DNA from: an uncultured Selenomonadaceae bacterium
Lineage (GTDB): Bacteria; Bacillota; Negativicutes; Selenomonadales; Selenomonadaceae
Direction: 5' to 3'
Assembly (NCBI GenBank): GCA_902778455.1
Contig: CACYXR010000007.1
Coordinates: 1 to 64,000 of the forward strand
DNA length: 64,000 nucleotides
The notes under the pieces are model-generated. The model was not told where the DNA came from. It did not search any database and was given only the letters and a program-made list of their open reading frames with translations. Below, piece by piece: positions 55,944 to 64,000 of this stretch (positions are counted from its first letter, which is position 1; each line of letters begins with the position of its first letter). A program made the position numbers and the translations under genes.

Positions 55944-57133
55944 TTTGCCGCGCCTCCTTCCGTTGCTCCCGCTTCGGATTCATCCAATATGATTTCCGCA
56001 TGGACGCCGTCCGCAAGGCCTTCCATGCCACTGGTCACGACGATTTCTCCTTCGGACAGGCCGGACAGGACTTCGATATAGGAGCCGTCGTTCGTTCCCG
56101 TCCGCACGGTGCGGCGCTCGATGGTGCCGTCGTCCTTCGCGACGAAGACCGCCGTGTTCGAGCTGTCAGTCATCGCGGACAGCGGCACGGCCATCGCGTT
56201 GTGGCTCCGCTTCGACTGGAAGCTGACGCCGCCGTATGTCTGCGGCTCCAAAAGCCCGGAACGGTTGTCCACCTGCCAGAGGATATTGCGCATGGCGGCC
56301 GGTTCGTTGAGAGGCGGGGTGATCTGCGCGATGGTGGCGATGAAGGTCTGCTGGCTTCCAAGGTTGCCCGCCGCGTAGTCGGTGCCGTAGACCTTCTTGA
56401 AGTCCTTGCTCTGGAAAACCAGTTCCGCTTCCTGTCCGATGGTCAGATAGCGGGCGTCTTCGTCCGCCACCGGTGCGCTGAAATAGAGGAAACGGAAATC
56501 GCCGACGAGGGCCAGGGACGTCCCGGCCTGCACATAGGCGCCCTGCTGGCGGTAGAGTACGAGCACTTTGCCGTCGATCGGGGCGACGACTTGCTGACGC
56601 GATTCCTGCACGCCGAGCTGGGCGGCCTTCGCTTCGGCCACGCTGAGACTGGACTGGGCCGAGAAGTACGCGGCCTCCGCCTCGTCAAACTGCTGGGCGG
56701 AAGCGGCGTCGCTCGCCTTCAGGATCTGATAGCGGTTGTAGTTGTTCTCCGCCCGCTTCAGCTCCGCCTGGGCCCGCAGGATATTCGACTCCGCTTCCTG
56801 CCGCTGGAGCGGGATATTCTCATTTTCAAGGGTGAAAATGACGTCGCCGCGCCGAACGAAAGTCCCCTTCGGCGCAAGCCCCTCCACGATCCGCCCGTCC
56901 ACGAGCGCCACCGCGTCGGCCATGTCATTGGAAAAAAGATTGACCGCGTGCACTGTGAGACGCGGACTGATGCGGCGCGTCGAGGCCTTCGCGCCGTGCA
57001 GCGTCAGCCGCCGTTCCTCCATACGCCGCGTGATCTGGTATTCTCCCCGTTCGTTGAGCCACGCGCCGTAAAAGATCGCTCCCAGCGAAAGCGCCAGCAC
57101 GATCCCCAGTCCCGCCATGAAATATCTTTTCAT
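55940..57133 (-). CDS. Periplasmic adaptor (HlyD/AcrA type)
   Basis: I take the start at ATG 57133, seven bases after GGAGAG, giving 397 residues. The product has an N-terminal anchor (FMAGLGIVLALSLGAIFYGA), a coiled-coil hairpin (NILRAQAELKRAENNYNRYQ), the lipoyl half (VVAPIDGKVLVLYRQQGAYV) and an RND-type C-terminal barrel (GTIERRTVRTGTNDGSYIEV). Paired with the NHLM secretion protein, it probably forms part of a transport complex across the envelope. No transporter or channel gene is adjacent, so the pair is orphaned here or functions with a transporter elsewhere. Confidence 0.75.
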   Translation of the reverse strand: MKRYFMAGLGIVLALSLGAIFYGAWLNERGEYQITRRMEERRLTLHGAKASTRRISPRLTVHAVNLFSNDMADAVALVDGRIVEGLAPKGTFVRRGDVIFTLENENIPLQRQEAESNILRAQAELKRAENNYNRYQILKASDAASAQQFDEAEAAYFSAQSSLSVAEAKAAQLGVQESRQQVVAPIDGKVLVLYRQQGAYVQAGTSLALVGDFRFLYFSAPVADEDARYLTIGQEAELVFQSKDFKKVYGTDYAAGNLGSQQTFIATIAQITPPLNEPAAMRNILWQVDNRSGLLEPQTYGGVSFQSKRSHNAMAVPLSAMTDSSNTAVFVAKDDGTIERRTVRTGTNDGSYIEVLSGLSEGEIVVTSGMEGLADGVHAEIILDESEAGATEGGAAK

Positions 57134-57196
57134 ATTTTTGCTCTCCATTACATAAAATAAAAAACCGGAGATCAAAGAACTCTTTATCCTTCACCA

Positions 57197-57457
57197 TTAC
57201 GATCTTTCAAAAAGACATTTTTTCTCCGGGGTATAAGGGACACCCTTCTTCATGATTATGACATTCGACAGGAACTGCTCCTTTATTGCATCCCGAGCCT
57301 CTTTCGTGACATGCTCCGCGACACTCTTCATGCTTTCCTCATAGGGCATGCCGCCGCAGAGCGCCGTCGTCCAGCTGCTTGCGCTGCAGCGTGACAAGTT
57401 CCATATTTGTTTTTCGCGCAGTTCGTTAAAGTCGACGCCATAAGCATAAGCAATCAT
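57197..57457 (-). CDS. Hypothetical 86-residue frame, possibly degenerate
   Basis: The frame from ATG 57457 (MIAYAYGVDFNELREKQ..., ending KKCLFERS) has no ribosome site at 57457 or at the inner Met before PYEESMKSVAEHV. It is 63 bases upstream of the adaptor gene. It may be a remnant of an export-operon gene or a real small protein. I cannot assign a family. Confidence 0.3.
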   Translation of the reverse strand: MIAYAYGVDFNELREKQIWNLSRCSASSWTTALCGGMPYEESMKSVAEHVTKEARDAIKEQFLSNVIIMKKGVPYTPEKKCLFERS

Positions 57458-57692
57458 ATAGAAAATAACCTATTTTAATAATTTTATCGCAAATATGCCA
57501 TAAGAGCAACTGTAGTTATATGAATTAATTGTTTTACGGCCAGAAAGCCAAAAAGGAGAAGCTTCCGACTTCCTGGTAGGGGAAATTCAACGTGCAGACA
57601 TTCCCGCATTGACTCATGGTACTGTTTGCGGGCACGGATATTATAGTATCCATCAGCCAAGGCGTTCCGAATTTGAAAAACAGGCATAAAAA
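57458..57692. other. Gene-free stretch upstream of the adaptor pair
   Basis: A 67-codon minus-strand frame from about 57687 (MPVFQIRNALADGYYNIRAR...) exists but lies on the metK terminator and has no ribosome site. The segment is AT-rich and shows no other gene. Confidence 0.35.
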
Positions 57693-57714
57693 ACCGGCAG
57701 CCGAAACTGCCGGT
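57686..57714 (-). terminator. Terminator of metK
   Basis: ACCGGCAG (57693-57700) pairs with CTGCCGGT (57707-57714), loop of six; on the minus strand a run of T follows at 57692-57687. Confidence 0.85.
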
Positions 57715-57764
57715 CTGAAATTATTTTTCCTTCGATGGAACACTAAAATATATGTTTTTCAATA

Positions 57765-58955
57765 TCAAAGACCTGCCTGTTTTTTCAAGTCTTCCGCCTT
57801 ATCCGTGTGCTCCCACGGCAGGTCGATATCGGTACGTCCGAAGTGGCCGTAGGCCGCTGTCTGGGCGTAAATCGGGCGGCGCAGGTTCAGCGTCTTGATG
57901 ATGCCCGCCGGACGCAGGTCGAAATTCTTCTCGACGAGCTCGGCAATCTTGCTGTCGTCGATCTTGCCCGTGCCGAAGGTCTCAACGCGCACCGAGACCG
58001 GGCGCGCAACGCCGATGGCGTAAGCAAGCTGAATCTCGCAGCGGTCCGCGAGCCCAGCCGCGACGATATTCTTCGCCACATAGCGCGCCGCGTAAGCTGC
58101 CGAACGGTCCACCTTCGTTGGATCCTTGCCGGAAAACGCGCCGCCGCCGTGCCGGGCCATGCCGCCGTACGTGTCGACGATAATCTTGCGCCCCGTGAGA
58201 CCGGAATCGCCCTGCGGGCCGCCGATGACGAACTTGCCCGTCGGGTTGATGAAATACTTGGTCGAATCGGACAAAAGTTCCTTCGGAACAATGACCTTGA
58301 TGACCTTTTCCAGCATATCCTTCTTGATCTGCTCCTGCGTGACGTCGGGATCGTGCTGCGTCGAGATGACGACAGTCTCGACCTCGACAGGCTTGCCGTC
58401 CTCGTAAGCGACCGTCACCTGCGTCTTGCCGTCCGGACGCAGATACTTGAGCTCGCCGTTCTTCCTGACCTCGGTCAGACGATAAGCCAGCTTATGCGCC
58501 AGCGAAATCGGCAGCGGCATCAGCTCCGGCGTCTCGTTCGCCGCATAGCCGAACATCATGCCCTGATCGCCCGCTCCGATTGCGTCAATCGCGTCCATCT
58601 CGCCCGCTTTCGCCTCAAATGCCTTGTCGACGCCGAGAGCGATATCCGCCGACTGCTCGTCAATCGAAACAAGAATACCGCAGGTCTTGTAATCAAAGCC
58701 GTAGTTCGCGTCGGTATAGCCGATGCGCTCCACCGTGTCGCGGATAATCTTCGGGATATCGATGTAGCATTTCGTCGAGATTTCGCCGACGACATGCACC
58801 TGCCCGGTCGTGACCAGCGTCTCCGCCGCCACACGTCCCATCGGATCCTGCTCCATGATCGCATCGAGAATGCTGTCCGAGATCTGGTCCGCCATCTTGT
58901 CGGGGTGCCCCTCCGTCACCGACTCCGACGTAAAGAGAATACGATTTTTTGCCAT
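57765..58955 (-). CDS. metK: S-adenosylmethionine synthase
   Basis: MetK makes SAM from methionine and ATP. The 396-residue product carries the standard motifs [50 protein letters not shown] and the metal-binding DGKTQVTV. It is controlled by a SAM-I riboswitch upstream, so it is expected to be off when SAM is plentiful. It forms its own transcript with a promoter at 59234-59262. Confidence 0.97.
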   Translation of the reverse strand: MAKNRILFTSESVTEGHPDKMADQISDSILDAIMEQDPMGRVAAETLVTTGQVHVVGEISTKCYIDIPKIIRDTVERIGYTDANYGFDYKTCGILVSIDEQSADIALGVDKAFEAKAGEMDAIDAIGAGDQGMMFGYAANETPELMPLPISLAHKLAYRLTEVRKNGELKYLRPDGKTQVTVAYEDGKPVEVETVVISTQHDPDVTQEQIKKDMLEKVIKVIVPKELLSDSTKYFINPTGKFVIGGPQGDSGLTGRKIIVDTYGGMARHGGGAFSGKDPTKVDRSAAYAARYVAKNIVAAGLADRCEIQLAYAIGVARPVSVRVETFGTGKIDDSKIAELVEKNFDLRPAGIIKTLNLRRPIYAQTAAYGHFGRTDIDLPWEHTDKAEDLKKQAGL

Positions 58956-59060
58956 TTTGCGCCTCCTTGCGGGCCTAGCCCGCGCTTCAAATTATGCGGC
59001 CTTTGCCGCCCCTATGCTTCGCCAAATAAAGCCCGCCGCGCAAATTCCGTAAAATGAAAA

Positions 59061-59089
59061 TCCCGGCTCTCCTAGGATGAGAGCCGGGA
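59061..59089 (-). terminator. SAM riboswitch terminator hairpin
   Basis: TCCCGGCTCTC (59061-59071) pairs with GAGAGCCGGGA (59079-59089); on the minus strand it is followed by TTTTCATTTT. It is the off-state terminator of the S-box leader, directly after the riboswitch. Confidence 0.85.
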
Positions 59090-59097
59090 AAACCTTT

Positions 59098-59211
59098 TCT
59101 CTCATCTTATAGGCTTTGGAAATTTCCTGCCTAAAGGAATTGGCACCTTTTTGATTGCTCAATGGTTGCCGCAGTTTCATCGGGCCATTCCCTCCGCTGC
59201 TCTTGATGAGT
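59098..59211 (-). ncRNA. SAM-I (S-box) riboswitch upstream of metK
   Basis: On the minus strand the S-box landmarks appear in order: CTCATCAAGAG, GGAGGGAATGGCCCGATGAA, CGGCAACC, GGTGCCAATTCC, and the closing GATGAGAG. These match the conserved core of the SAM-I riboswitch, which binds S-adenosylmethionine and lets a terminator form. The terminator hairpin is right after it and metK follows, as in other Firmicutes. Confidence 0.95.
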
Positions 59212-59233
59212 CTTTATTCAGCTTTATGCGATT

Positions 59234-59262
59234 AGGATACATGATTGACGGACGATTGTCAA
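59234..59262 (-). promoter_or_regulatory. Promoter of the metK riboswitch transcript
   Basis: On the minus strand TTGACA (59262-59257) and TATCCT (59239-59234) are 17 bp apart, about 25 bases before the first riboswitch base. Confidence 0.85.
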
Positions 59263-59290
59263 GGAAAAAACGAACCGCGTTCAACTTTGT

Positions 59291-59914
59291 TTACCCGACA
59301 ATCTTCTCAAAATCCGACGCCGGATGCTTGCAGATCGGACAGATAAATCCGTCCGGCAGCTCCTCGCCCACATATTCGTAGCCGCAGACCTTGCAGCGCC
59401 AGATCGTCTTCCCTTGCGCCGCCTTGCTCACGGGCTGGGGTTTCGGCTTGATGCTCGACTGATAATAGGCATAAGTCGCCGAAGGCACGTCAGTGAACAC
59501 ATCCATATCGGTGACCGATGCGAGGAAGATCGTGTGGGTACCGACGTCAATCTGCTGCGTCACATAAGCGGAAATATATCCGTTCGTTCCCTGCGTGACC
59601 GCTAATGTCTCATTCGCCACGCGCTTTTTCCCGTCGAACATCAGGAACTTGTCCGCATCGCGCCCCGACTGGAATCCGAACCGCTTGAACAGCGAAAAAT
59701 CCGCCTGCTCGCTTAGAATCGACACTGTGAACTTTTTCGTCGCCGCGACCATATCGTGAGTCAGATTCAGCTTGTTGACCGCGATCGTGATCTGGTTCGG
59801 CTCCGTCGTGACCTGGCCCGCCGTATTGATAATGCAGCCGTTGTCCTTGCCGTCCTGCCGCGCAGACAGCACAAAAAGCCCATAGGAAAGATTGTACATC
59901 GCCTTGCTGTTCAT
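59291..59914 (-). CDS. Flavin reductase-rubredoxin fusion (high-molecular-weight rubredoxin)
   Basis: The 207-residue protein joins an N-terminal FMN-binding flavin-reductase-like domain (about 1-150: MYNLSYGLFVLSARQDGKDN, TTEPNQITIAVNKLN) to a C-terminal rubredoxin (WRCKVCGYEYVGEELPDGF and CPICKHPASDFEKI) with four Cys iron ligands. Such Hrb-type proteins move electrons to flavodiiron oxygen or NO reductases in anaerobes. The start at 59914 has GGAGG upstream. Together with the absence of aerobic genes it supports an anaerobic host. Confidence 0.9.
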   Translation of the reverse strand: MNSKAMYNLSYGLFVLSARQDGKDNGCIINTAGQVTTEPNQITIAVNKLNLTHDMVAATKKFTVSILSEQADFSLFKRFGFQSGRDADKFLMFDGKKRVANETLAVTQGTNGYISAYVTQQIDVGTHTIFLASVTDMDVFTDVPSATYAYYQSSIKPKPQPVSKAAQGKTIWRCKVCGYEYVGEELPDGFICPICKHPASDFEKIVG

Positions 59915-60088
59915 TTCGTTACCTCCGTTCGCAAAACTTCCCGCAAACTTTCGACGATATTATATTCCATTTTTCTCCCTTTTTTTCCTGCCTGTTGTAA
60001 AAAAATTCAAACACCTCTTTCTCTGCCTTCACGAATATGATAATATAATGAAGTCAAAACAGACACAAAAACGCAGGGGGGAATCGTC

Positions 60089-61252
60089 ATGCAAAAGGAA
60101 GAACTGATTCAGCTTTTACGCGATCCCGATATTTGCCAGGAAATTTTCCTGATCGTAAAAAACGGCGGAAAACCGGCCTCGCCGGCTGACGTGAACAAGC
60201 TTGCCGCCATCAAGAGCCAGCTTCACAAGGTTGTCCCCCAGAAACAGGCGGCCAAATCCGACGCGGACAAGCTGGCCGCAATCAAGGCCATGCTGCACAA
60301 AAAGGCCGAGGAAGAATCCCAGAAAGCGCAGGGCGTTGTGGATGCCTATGCGACGATGGACGCGCTGTCGAAAGAGCTTTCCCCCGATAAGGGCCTCGAT
60401 ATGTCAACGATCAAGGACGAGGACGAGGACAGCGTTTCCGGGGTACCGTCGGATGTGGACGGTTCCTTTGCCAACAAGCTCGCGTTGCTCCGCAATCAAG
60501 TACAGAAGACGAACGAGGAACGCTCCGCGGAAAGGAAAGCTGCCGCGGAGAAAAAAGCTTCTGTCAGCGCGGCGGAAAAATACACCTTCGTGTTGGAGCG
60601 TCCCTGCCCTATCTGCGGGCGGGACACGCATGTGGTCAAGTGCAAGTCCCGGCTCATCGCCGAAACCACAGACCTCGACCTCTGCATTCATTACAAGGAT
60701 TTCAACCCGTACCTGTACCGCGTATGGGCCTGCGAGCATTGCGGCTTCGCCGCCGACGAGCAAAAGTTCACCCGCCGGATACCGGAAAAGACCCGGGATA
60801 AGATAATGGGATTTCTGCAGACGGCGAACCTCGCCATGCCATTTGTCGAAGAACGAACATCCGAGCAAGCCATCCAATATCTTGAAATGGCAATCCTGTT
60901 CAACGAGCTGGCCGATCCGTCGCCGAACCGCCGCGGCAATCTCTACCTGATTATGGCGTGGATTTACCGCTATGACGGCAACACGGAAAAAGAAATGGCC
61001 GCGCTGGACAAGGCGGCTGAGCTTTTCGATCAGTCGCTGGAAACGGAAAGCTACCCGGTGGACAAGATGTCCGACACGATGGCAACGTATCTGACCGGCG
61101 CAATCCATGTCATGCGCAAGGACTACGACAAAGCGACGCGCCATTTGAGCCGCATCATCAGCAATCAAGCCCTTCGTTCTACTTCGCCGAAGCTGTTTGA
61201 AATGGCGCGCGATATGTGGCAGGATATCAAGAACGCGAAAGAAAAAGGCTGA
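60089..61252 (+). CDS. DUF2225 protein
   Basis: The 387-residue protein has the DUF2225 domain in its C-terminal two thirds, with two zinc-type cysteine pairs (RPCPICGRDTH and WACEHCGFAADE) and a TPR-like helical tail (AIQYLEMAILFNEL). Its function is unknown in the family. The N-terminal 150 residues are charged and carry three similar short helices (NKLAAIKSQLHK at about 36-47, DKLAAIKAMLHK at about 61-72, NKLALLRNQVQK at about 129-140). GGGGGGAATCGTC precedes the start; a TATAATATAAT stretch lies 50 bases upstream. A transporter gene follows after 15 bases. Confidence 0.82.
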   Translation: MQKEELIQLLRDPDICQEIFLIVKNGGKPASPADVNKLAAIKSQLHKVVPQKQAAKSDADKLAAIKAMLHKKAEEESQKAQGVVDAYATMDALSKELSPDKGLDMSTIKDEDEDSVSGVPSDVDGSFANKLALLRNQVQKTNEERSAERKAAAEKKASVSAAEKYTFVLERPCPICGRDTHVVKCKSRLIAETTDLDLCIHYKDFNPYLYRVWACEHCGFAADEQKFTRRIPEKTRDKIMGFLQTANLAMPFVEERTSEQAIQYLEMAILFNELADPSPNRRGNLYLIMAWIYRYDGNTEKEMAALDKAAELFDQSLETESYPVDKMSDTMATYLTGAIHVMRKDYDKATRHLSRIISNQALRSTSPKLFEMARDMWQDIKNAKEKG

Positions 61253-61267
61253 TAGGAGGATTTTCCG

Positions 61268-62623
61268 TTGGAACAGTTTTCATCCCGGCTCGGCTTTATC
61301 CTGATTTCCGCCGGCTGCGCAATCGGGCTCGGCAACGTATGGCGATTCCCGTTCATTACGGGACGATACGGCGGCGCGTCCTTCGTTCTGATTTATCTCG
61401 CGTTTCTCGTGCTTCTCGGACTTCCCGTCATGATGGCGGAATTCGCCGTCGGACGCGCCAGCGGCCGCAGCGTCATGGGTTCTTTCAACGAACTGGAACC
61501 TGAAGGCACGAAATGGCATTGGTTCCGTCATATCGCATTGGCGGGAAATTTCCTGCTGATGATGTTTTATACGACAGTCGCCGGCTGGATGCCGTACTAT
61601 CTTTACAAGACATTGGCAGGGGGCTTTGACGGGCTCTCACCGGAAGGCGTCGGCGGCGTATTCGGAGCTCTGCTTTCCGACCCGACGACCATGACCGCTT
61701 ATATGGTCGCGACGGTCGTGCTTTGCGGCGGCGTCTGTTACCTCGGAGTGCAAAACGGCGTCGAGCAGGCCGGAAAATGGATCATGGGCGCGCTGTTCGT
61801 GCTGATGATCCTGTTGGCCGGAAACTCGCTGTTTCTCCCCGGCGTCGGCGAGGGACTGTCCTATTATTTTCTGCCGAATTTTGAGCGATTCATGCAGGAC
61901 GGCCCGATTGCCGTCGTCAACGCCGCGATGGGACAGGCGTTCTTCACGCTGAGCCTCGGCATCGGCGCGCTGGCGATTTTCGGCAGCTACATCGGGAAAG
62001 AAAAGAGCCTTGCAGGCGAAGCGATCTGGATTACGATCCTCGATACCGTTGTCGCGCTGATGTCGGGCCTGATTATTTTCCCCGCCTGCTTCAGCTACGG
62101 CGTCAGTCCCACCGCAGGACCTAACCTGATTTTCGTCGCGCTGCCGAACGTGTTCAATCACATGCCTTTCGGACGATTCTGGGGCGGCATGTTCTTCCTG
62201 TTCATGACGTTTGCGTCTTACTCCACGGTCATCGCGGTTTTCGAGAACCTGACAAGCTGCCTGATCGACTACACAGGCGCCAGCCGCAAGACGGTGGTCA
62301 AGTGGGGCATACCGGTCATCATCCTGCTGTCACTTCCCTGCGCCCTTGGCTTCAACGTATGGTCCTCCTTCGCCCCGCTCGGGCCGGGAACCTGCGTGCT
62401 TGACCTCGAGGACTTCATATTGAGCAACAACATCCTGCCCATCGGCAGCCTGATTTATCTGACCTTCTGCACAAGCCGCTACGGTTGGGGCTGGAAAAAA
62501 TTCTTCGCCGAGGTCAACACCGGCGACGGAATCAAGCTGCCGAAGGGCGTGCAGTTCTACATGACATGGATTCTCCCGCTGATCATCCTCTGGCTCTTCA
62601 TCAGCGGCTATCTGTTCAAGTAA
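61268..62623 (+). CDS. Neurotransmitter:sodium symporter (NSS) family transporter
   Basis: The 451-residue protein belongs to the NSS/LeuT-type sodium-coupled amino-acid transporters. It starts with SSRLGFILISAGCAIGLGNV and WRFPFITGRYGG, the first helix and unwound sodium/substrate site, and has eleven to twelve membrane segments. The TTG start (61268) follows GATAGGAGG. Substrate is probably an amino acid or tryptophan-type compound, unproven. It is co-transcribed with the DUF2225 gene. Confidence 0.9.
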   Translation: MEQFSSRLGFILISAGCAIGLGNVWRFPFITGRYGGASFVLIYLAFLVLLGLPVMMAEFAVGRASGRSVMGSFNELEPEGTKWHWFRHIALAGNFLLMMFYTTVAGWMPYYLYKTLAGGFDGLSPEGVGGVFGALLSDPTTMTAYMVATVVLCGGVCYLGVQNGVEQAGKWIMGALFVLMILLAGNSLFLPGVGEGLSYYFLPNFERFMQDGPIAVVNAAMGQAFFTLSLGIGALAIFGSYIGKEKSLAGEAIWITILDTVVALMSGLIIFPACFSYGVSPTAGPNLIFVALPNVFNHMPFGRFWGGMFFLFMTFASYSTVIAVFENLTSCLIDYTGASRKTVVKWGIPVIILLSLPCALGFNVWSSFAPLGPGTCVLDLEDFILSNNILPIGSLIYLTFCTSRYGWGWKKFFAEVNTGDGIKLPKGVQFYMTWILPLIILWLFISGYLFK

Positions 62624-62627
62624 TATA

Positions 62628-62761
62628 GCCCTCCCCTATGGGGAGGGGGGACCGCCGCAGGCGGTGGGTGAGGTCTCCCGCAACGTTGACAAAACCTCAA
62701 CCGTTAGCCTTCGGTTACCAAGAAATATGCCACTGGCATATTTCTCCTCTCAAGGGGAAGG
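62628..62761. repeat. 134-bp palindrome-rich repeat element
   Basis: The segment has outer ends ccctccccta and ctcaaggggaagg, with an inner run of hairpins: ccctcccctatggggaggg, accgccgcaggcggt, and gaaatatgccactggcatat. This sort of element (a GTGAGGTC core between GGGAGG ends) recurs in many Firmicute chromosomes as a mobile repeat; only one copy is in the window. It is between the transporter gene and a terminator. Confidence 0.6.
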
Positions 62762-62770
62762 CAAATCAAA

Positions 62771-62809
62771 AAAGCAAGCCTGACATTTTTCGTCGGGCTT
62801 GCTTTTTTT
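62771..62809 (+). terminator. Terminator between the transporter and mutS2
   Basis: AAAGCAAGCCTGAC and GTCGGGCTTGCTTT form a 14-bp stem (one G-U pair), followed by TTTTT. It is suited to both converging genes. Confidence 0.88.
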
Positions 62810-62814
62810 GTGTC

Positions 62815-64000
62815 TTATTTCAGTTTTACCACCGTCGCGCCGAGGCCGCCCTCGTCCATGTCCGCGAAGGCAAATGAACGGACGCTCCTGTGATTTTTCA
62901 GGTACTCGTGGATTCCCTTGCGGAGCGCGCCGGTGCCTTTGCCGTGGATTACGAGGATATCCTTCAGCCCCGCAAGCTGCGCGTCGTCGATGAATTTCGA
63001 GACGAGCTGCTCCCCCTCGTCGACGAGACAGCCGCGAATGTCGATTTCCCGATGGACGGAGGATGTCTTCTCGAGCAGGGTGCCGGACGCGATCGCCGCG
63101 CTGTTGCCGCGCTCCGGCTGTTCCTTTTTCGCGCGGGCAGCGAAGCGGCAGGCGTCCGCCTTGACCGTCGTGGTCATTCCTCCGATCTGCACGAAGATTT
63201 CCTTTCCCTTCGTTTCCAGCACCGTACCCTTTTGGTCAAGCGAAACGATATAAACCTGATCGCCGGCGTGAAGCTTGGCTACGTCCACTTTCTCGCGATA
63301 GGCGGGATTCGACGAAAAACCGGGGCGCGTCTCTTCGGCCATTTCCTTCAGCCGTCCCCTTGCTTCCTGCATAGCGGTGTTGCGGCTTTTTTCATCCTGT
63401 TCCTTCGCCTGCTCCTTCAGGCTTTGGATAATCTCCTCTGCCTCCCGCCGTGTGCGCCGCACCATCGCCGCGCTCTCATTTTTCGCTTTTCTCAGGATTT
63501 CCGTTTTCTTCCGCGTGACCTCGTCCTTGAGCTTTTGCCATTTTGCCTCCAATTCCTTCGCACGCTCGCTCCGTTCGGCAATTTCCGCGTTTTTCTGCTC
63601 ATAAAGGATTTTTTCACGCTCCAAAGCACCGACGACTTTTTCGAACTGCGCGTGGTCGGCGCGAATCAATGCTTCCGCGCGCAATAAGATTGATTTAGGC
63701 AGCCCCAGTCGCGCGCTGATGGCGAACGCATTGCTTGCGCCGGGAATCCCCAGCAGCAGCCGATATGTCGGGCGCAGAGTCTTCGCATCAAACTCCACAC
63801 AGGCATTTTCGATTCCGCTCTGCGTATAGGCAAATGTTTTCAACTCGGAATAATGCGTGGTGGCGACAACCGAAGCGCGAATTTCATGCAGCCGCTCCAG
63901 GATCGCCATGGCGAGAGCCGCCCCCTCCTCCGGGTCGGTGCCCGCGCCGATCTCGTCCAGCAGCAACAAATCGTCCCGTTCCGCCTCGTCAAGGATTTTC
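62815..64000 (-). CDS. mutS2: Endonuclease MutS2, 3' part
   Basis: Only the C-terminal part is in the window; the frame continues beyond 64000. Residues after the window edge start at KILDEAERDDLLLLDEIGAG, the Walker B region, then THYSELKTFAYT (H-loop), a long coiled coil (about 130-230), and the Smr endonuclease domain (REIDIRGCLVDEGEQLVSKF, then VIHGKGTGALRKGI). MutS2 acts on recombination intermediates and stalled ribosomes. Confidence 0.93.
   Translation of the reverse strand, partial: KILDEAERDDLLLLDEIGAGTDPEEGAALAMAILERLHEIRASVVATTHYSELKTFAYTQSGIENACVEFDAKTLRPTYRLLLGIPGASNAFAISARLGLPKSILLRAEALIRADHAQFEKVVGALEREKILYEQKNAEIAERSERAKELEAKWQKLKDEVTRKKTEILRKAKNESAAMVRRTRREAEEIIQSLKEQAKEQDEKSRNTAMQEARGRLKEMAEETRPGFSSNPAYREKVDVAKLHAGDQVYIVSLDQKGTVLETKGKEIFVQIGGMTTTVKADACRFAARAKKEQPERGNSAAIASGTLLEKTSSVHREIDIRGCLVDEGEQLVSKFIDDAQLAGLKDILVIHGKGTGALRKGIHEYLKNHRSVRSFAFADMDEGGLGATVVKLK

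Noticed and set aside
57484..57687. 67-codon frame upstream of the adaptor genes
   Set aside because: It begins inside the metK terminator and has no ribosome site; it is probably chance.

Overview
The window looks like chromosome from an anaerobic, Gram-negative-type Firmicute (Negativicutes, probably Selenomonadales). Firmicute markers (SepF, AddAB, MutS2, an S-box SAM-I riboswitch, type III pantothenate kinase, a PolC-like protein) sit beside outer-membrane traits (a signal-peptide OstA/LptA protein, an RND efflux pump with its adaptor). A rubredoxin-flavin protein suggests anaerobic life. No tRNA, rRNA, CRISPR array or intact insertion sequence was seen. TTG start codons are unusually common.

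Region 1 (1-4.2 kb) is accessory DNA: a DUF2779 nuclease-like protein, an AT-rich PD-(D/E)XK nuclease with a duplicated and frame-shifted 3' end, and a MITE-like element.

Region 2 (4.1-17.1 kb) is the notable part. About ten genes run in one direction. They include a CbbX/SpoVK-type AAA+ ATPase with a degenerate first AAA region, a WYL regulator, a soluble FtsH-like AAA+ zinc protease, an HD protein, a small receiver-like protein, two FtsZ-like proteins that have lost the tubulin GTP-binding signature, the 3' relic of a third, a cytoplasmic-looking DUF285 repeat protein, and a small protein resembling PolC that lacks polymerase catalytic aspartates. Three promoters in this region carry the same palindrome (core TGCANNATTTTGCA), each centred 19.5 bp from a TATAAT/TATGAT hexamer, so they look like one regulon. 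My hypothesis is an uncharacterised conflict or stress system that pairs decoy-like copies of housekeeping machines with a AAA+ remodeller and a protease.

Region 3 (17.1-40.9 kb) is mostly core: addBA, a serine acetyltransferase, a DNA glycosylase, an HD-GYP protein, HU, typA, sepF, mtnA, a lipid kinase, a flippase, a DUF4931 protein, a RelB/PIN toxin-antitoxin pair, an M18 peptidase, then birA-coaX-dus and an OstA protein.

Region 4 (40.9-54.7 kb) holds an RND pump with adaptor, ruvCAB, and the run tgt-yajC-fthC-PP2C-secD-secF-recJ. Region 5 (54.8-64 kb) holds two HlyD-type adaptors of an NHLM-like export system without its ABC transporter, metK under a SAM-I riboswitch, a rubredoxin-flavin protein, a DUF2225 protein, an NSS transporter, a repeat element and the 3' part of mutS2, which runs off the window.
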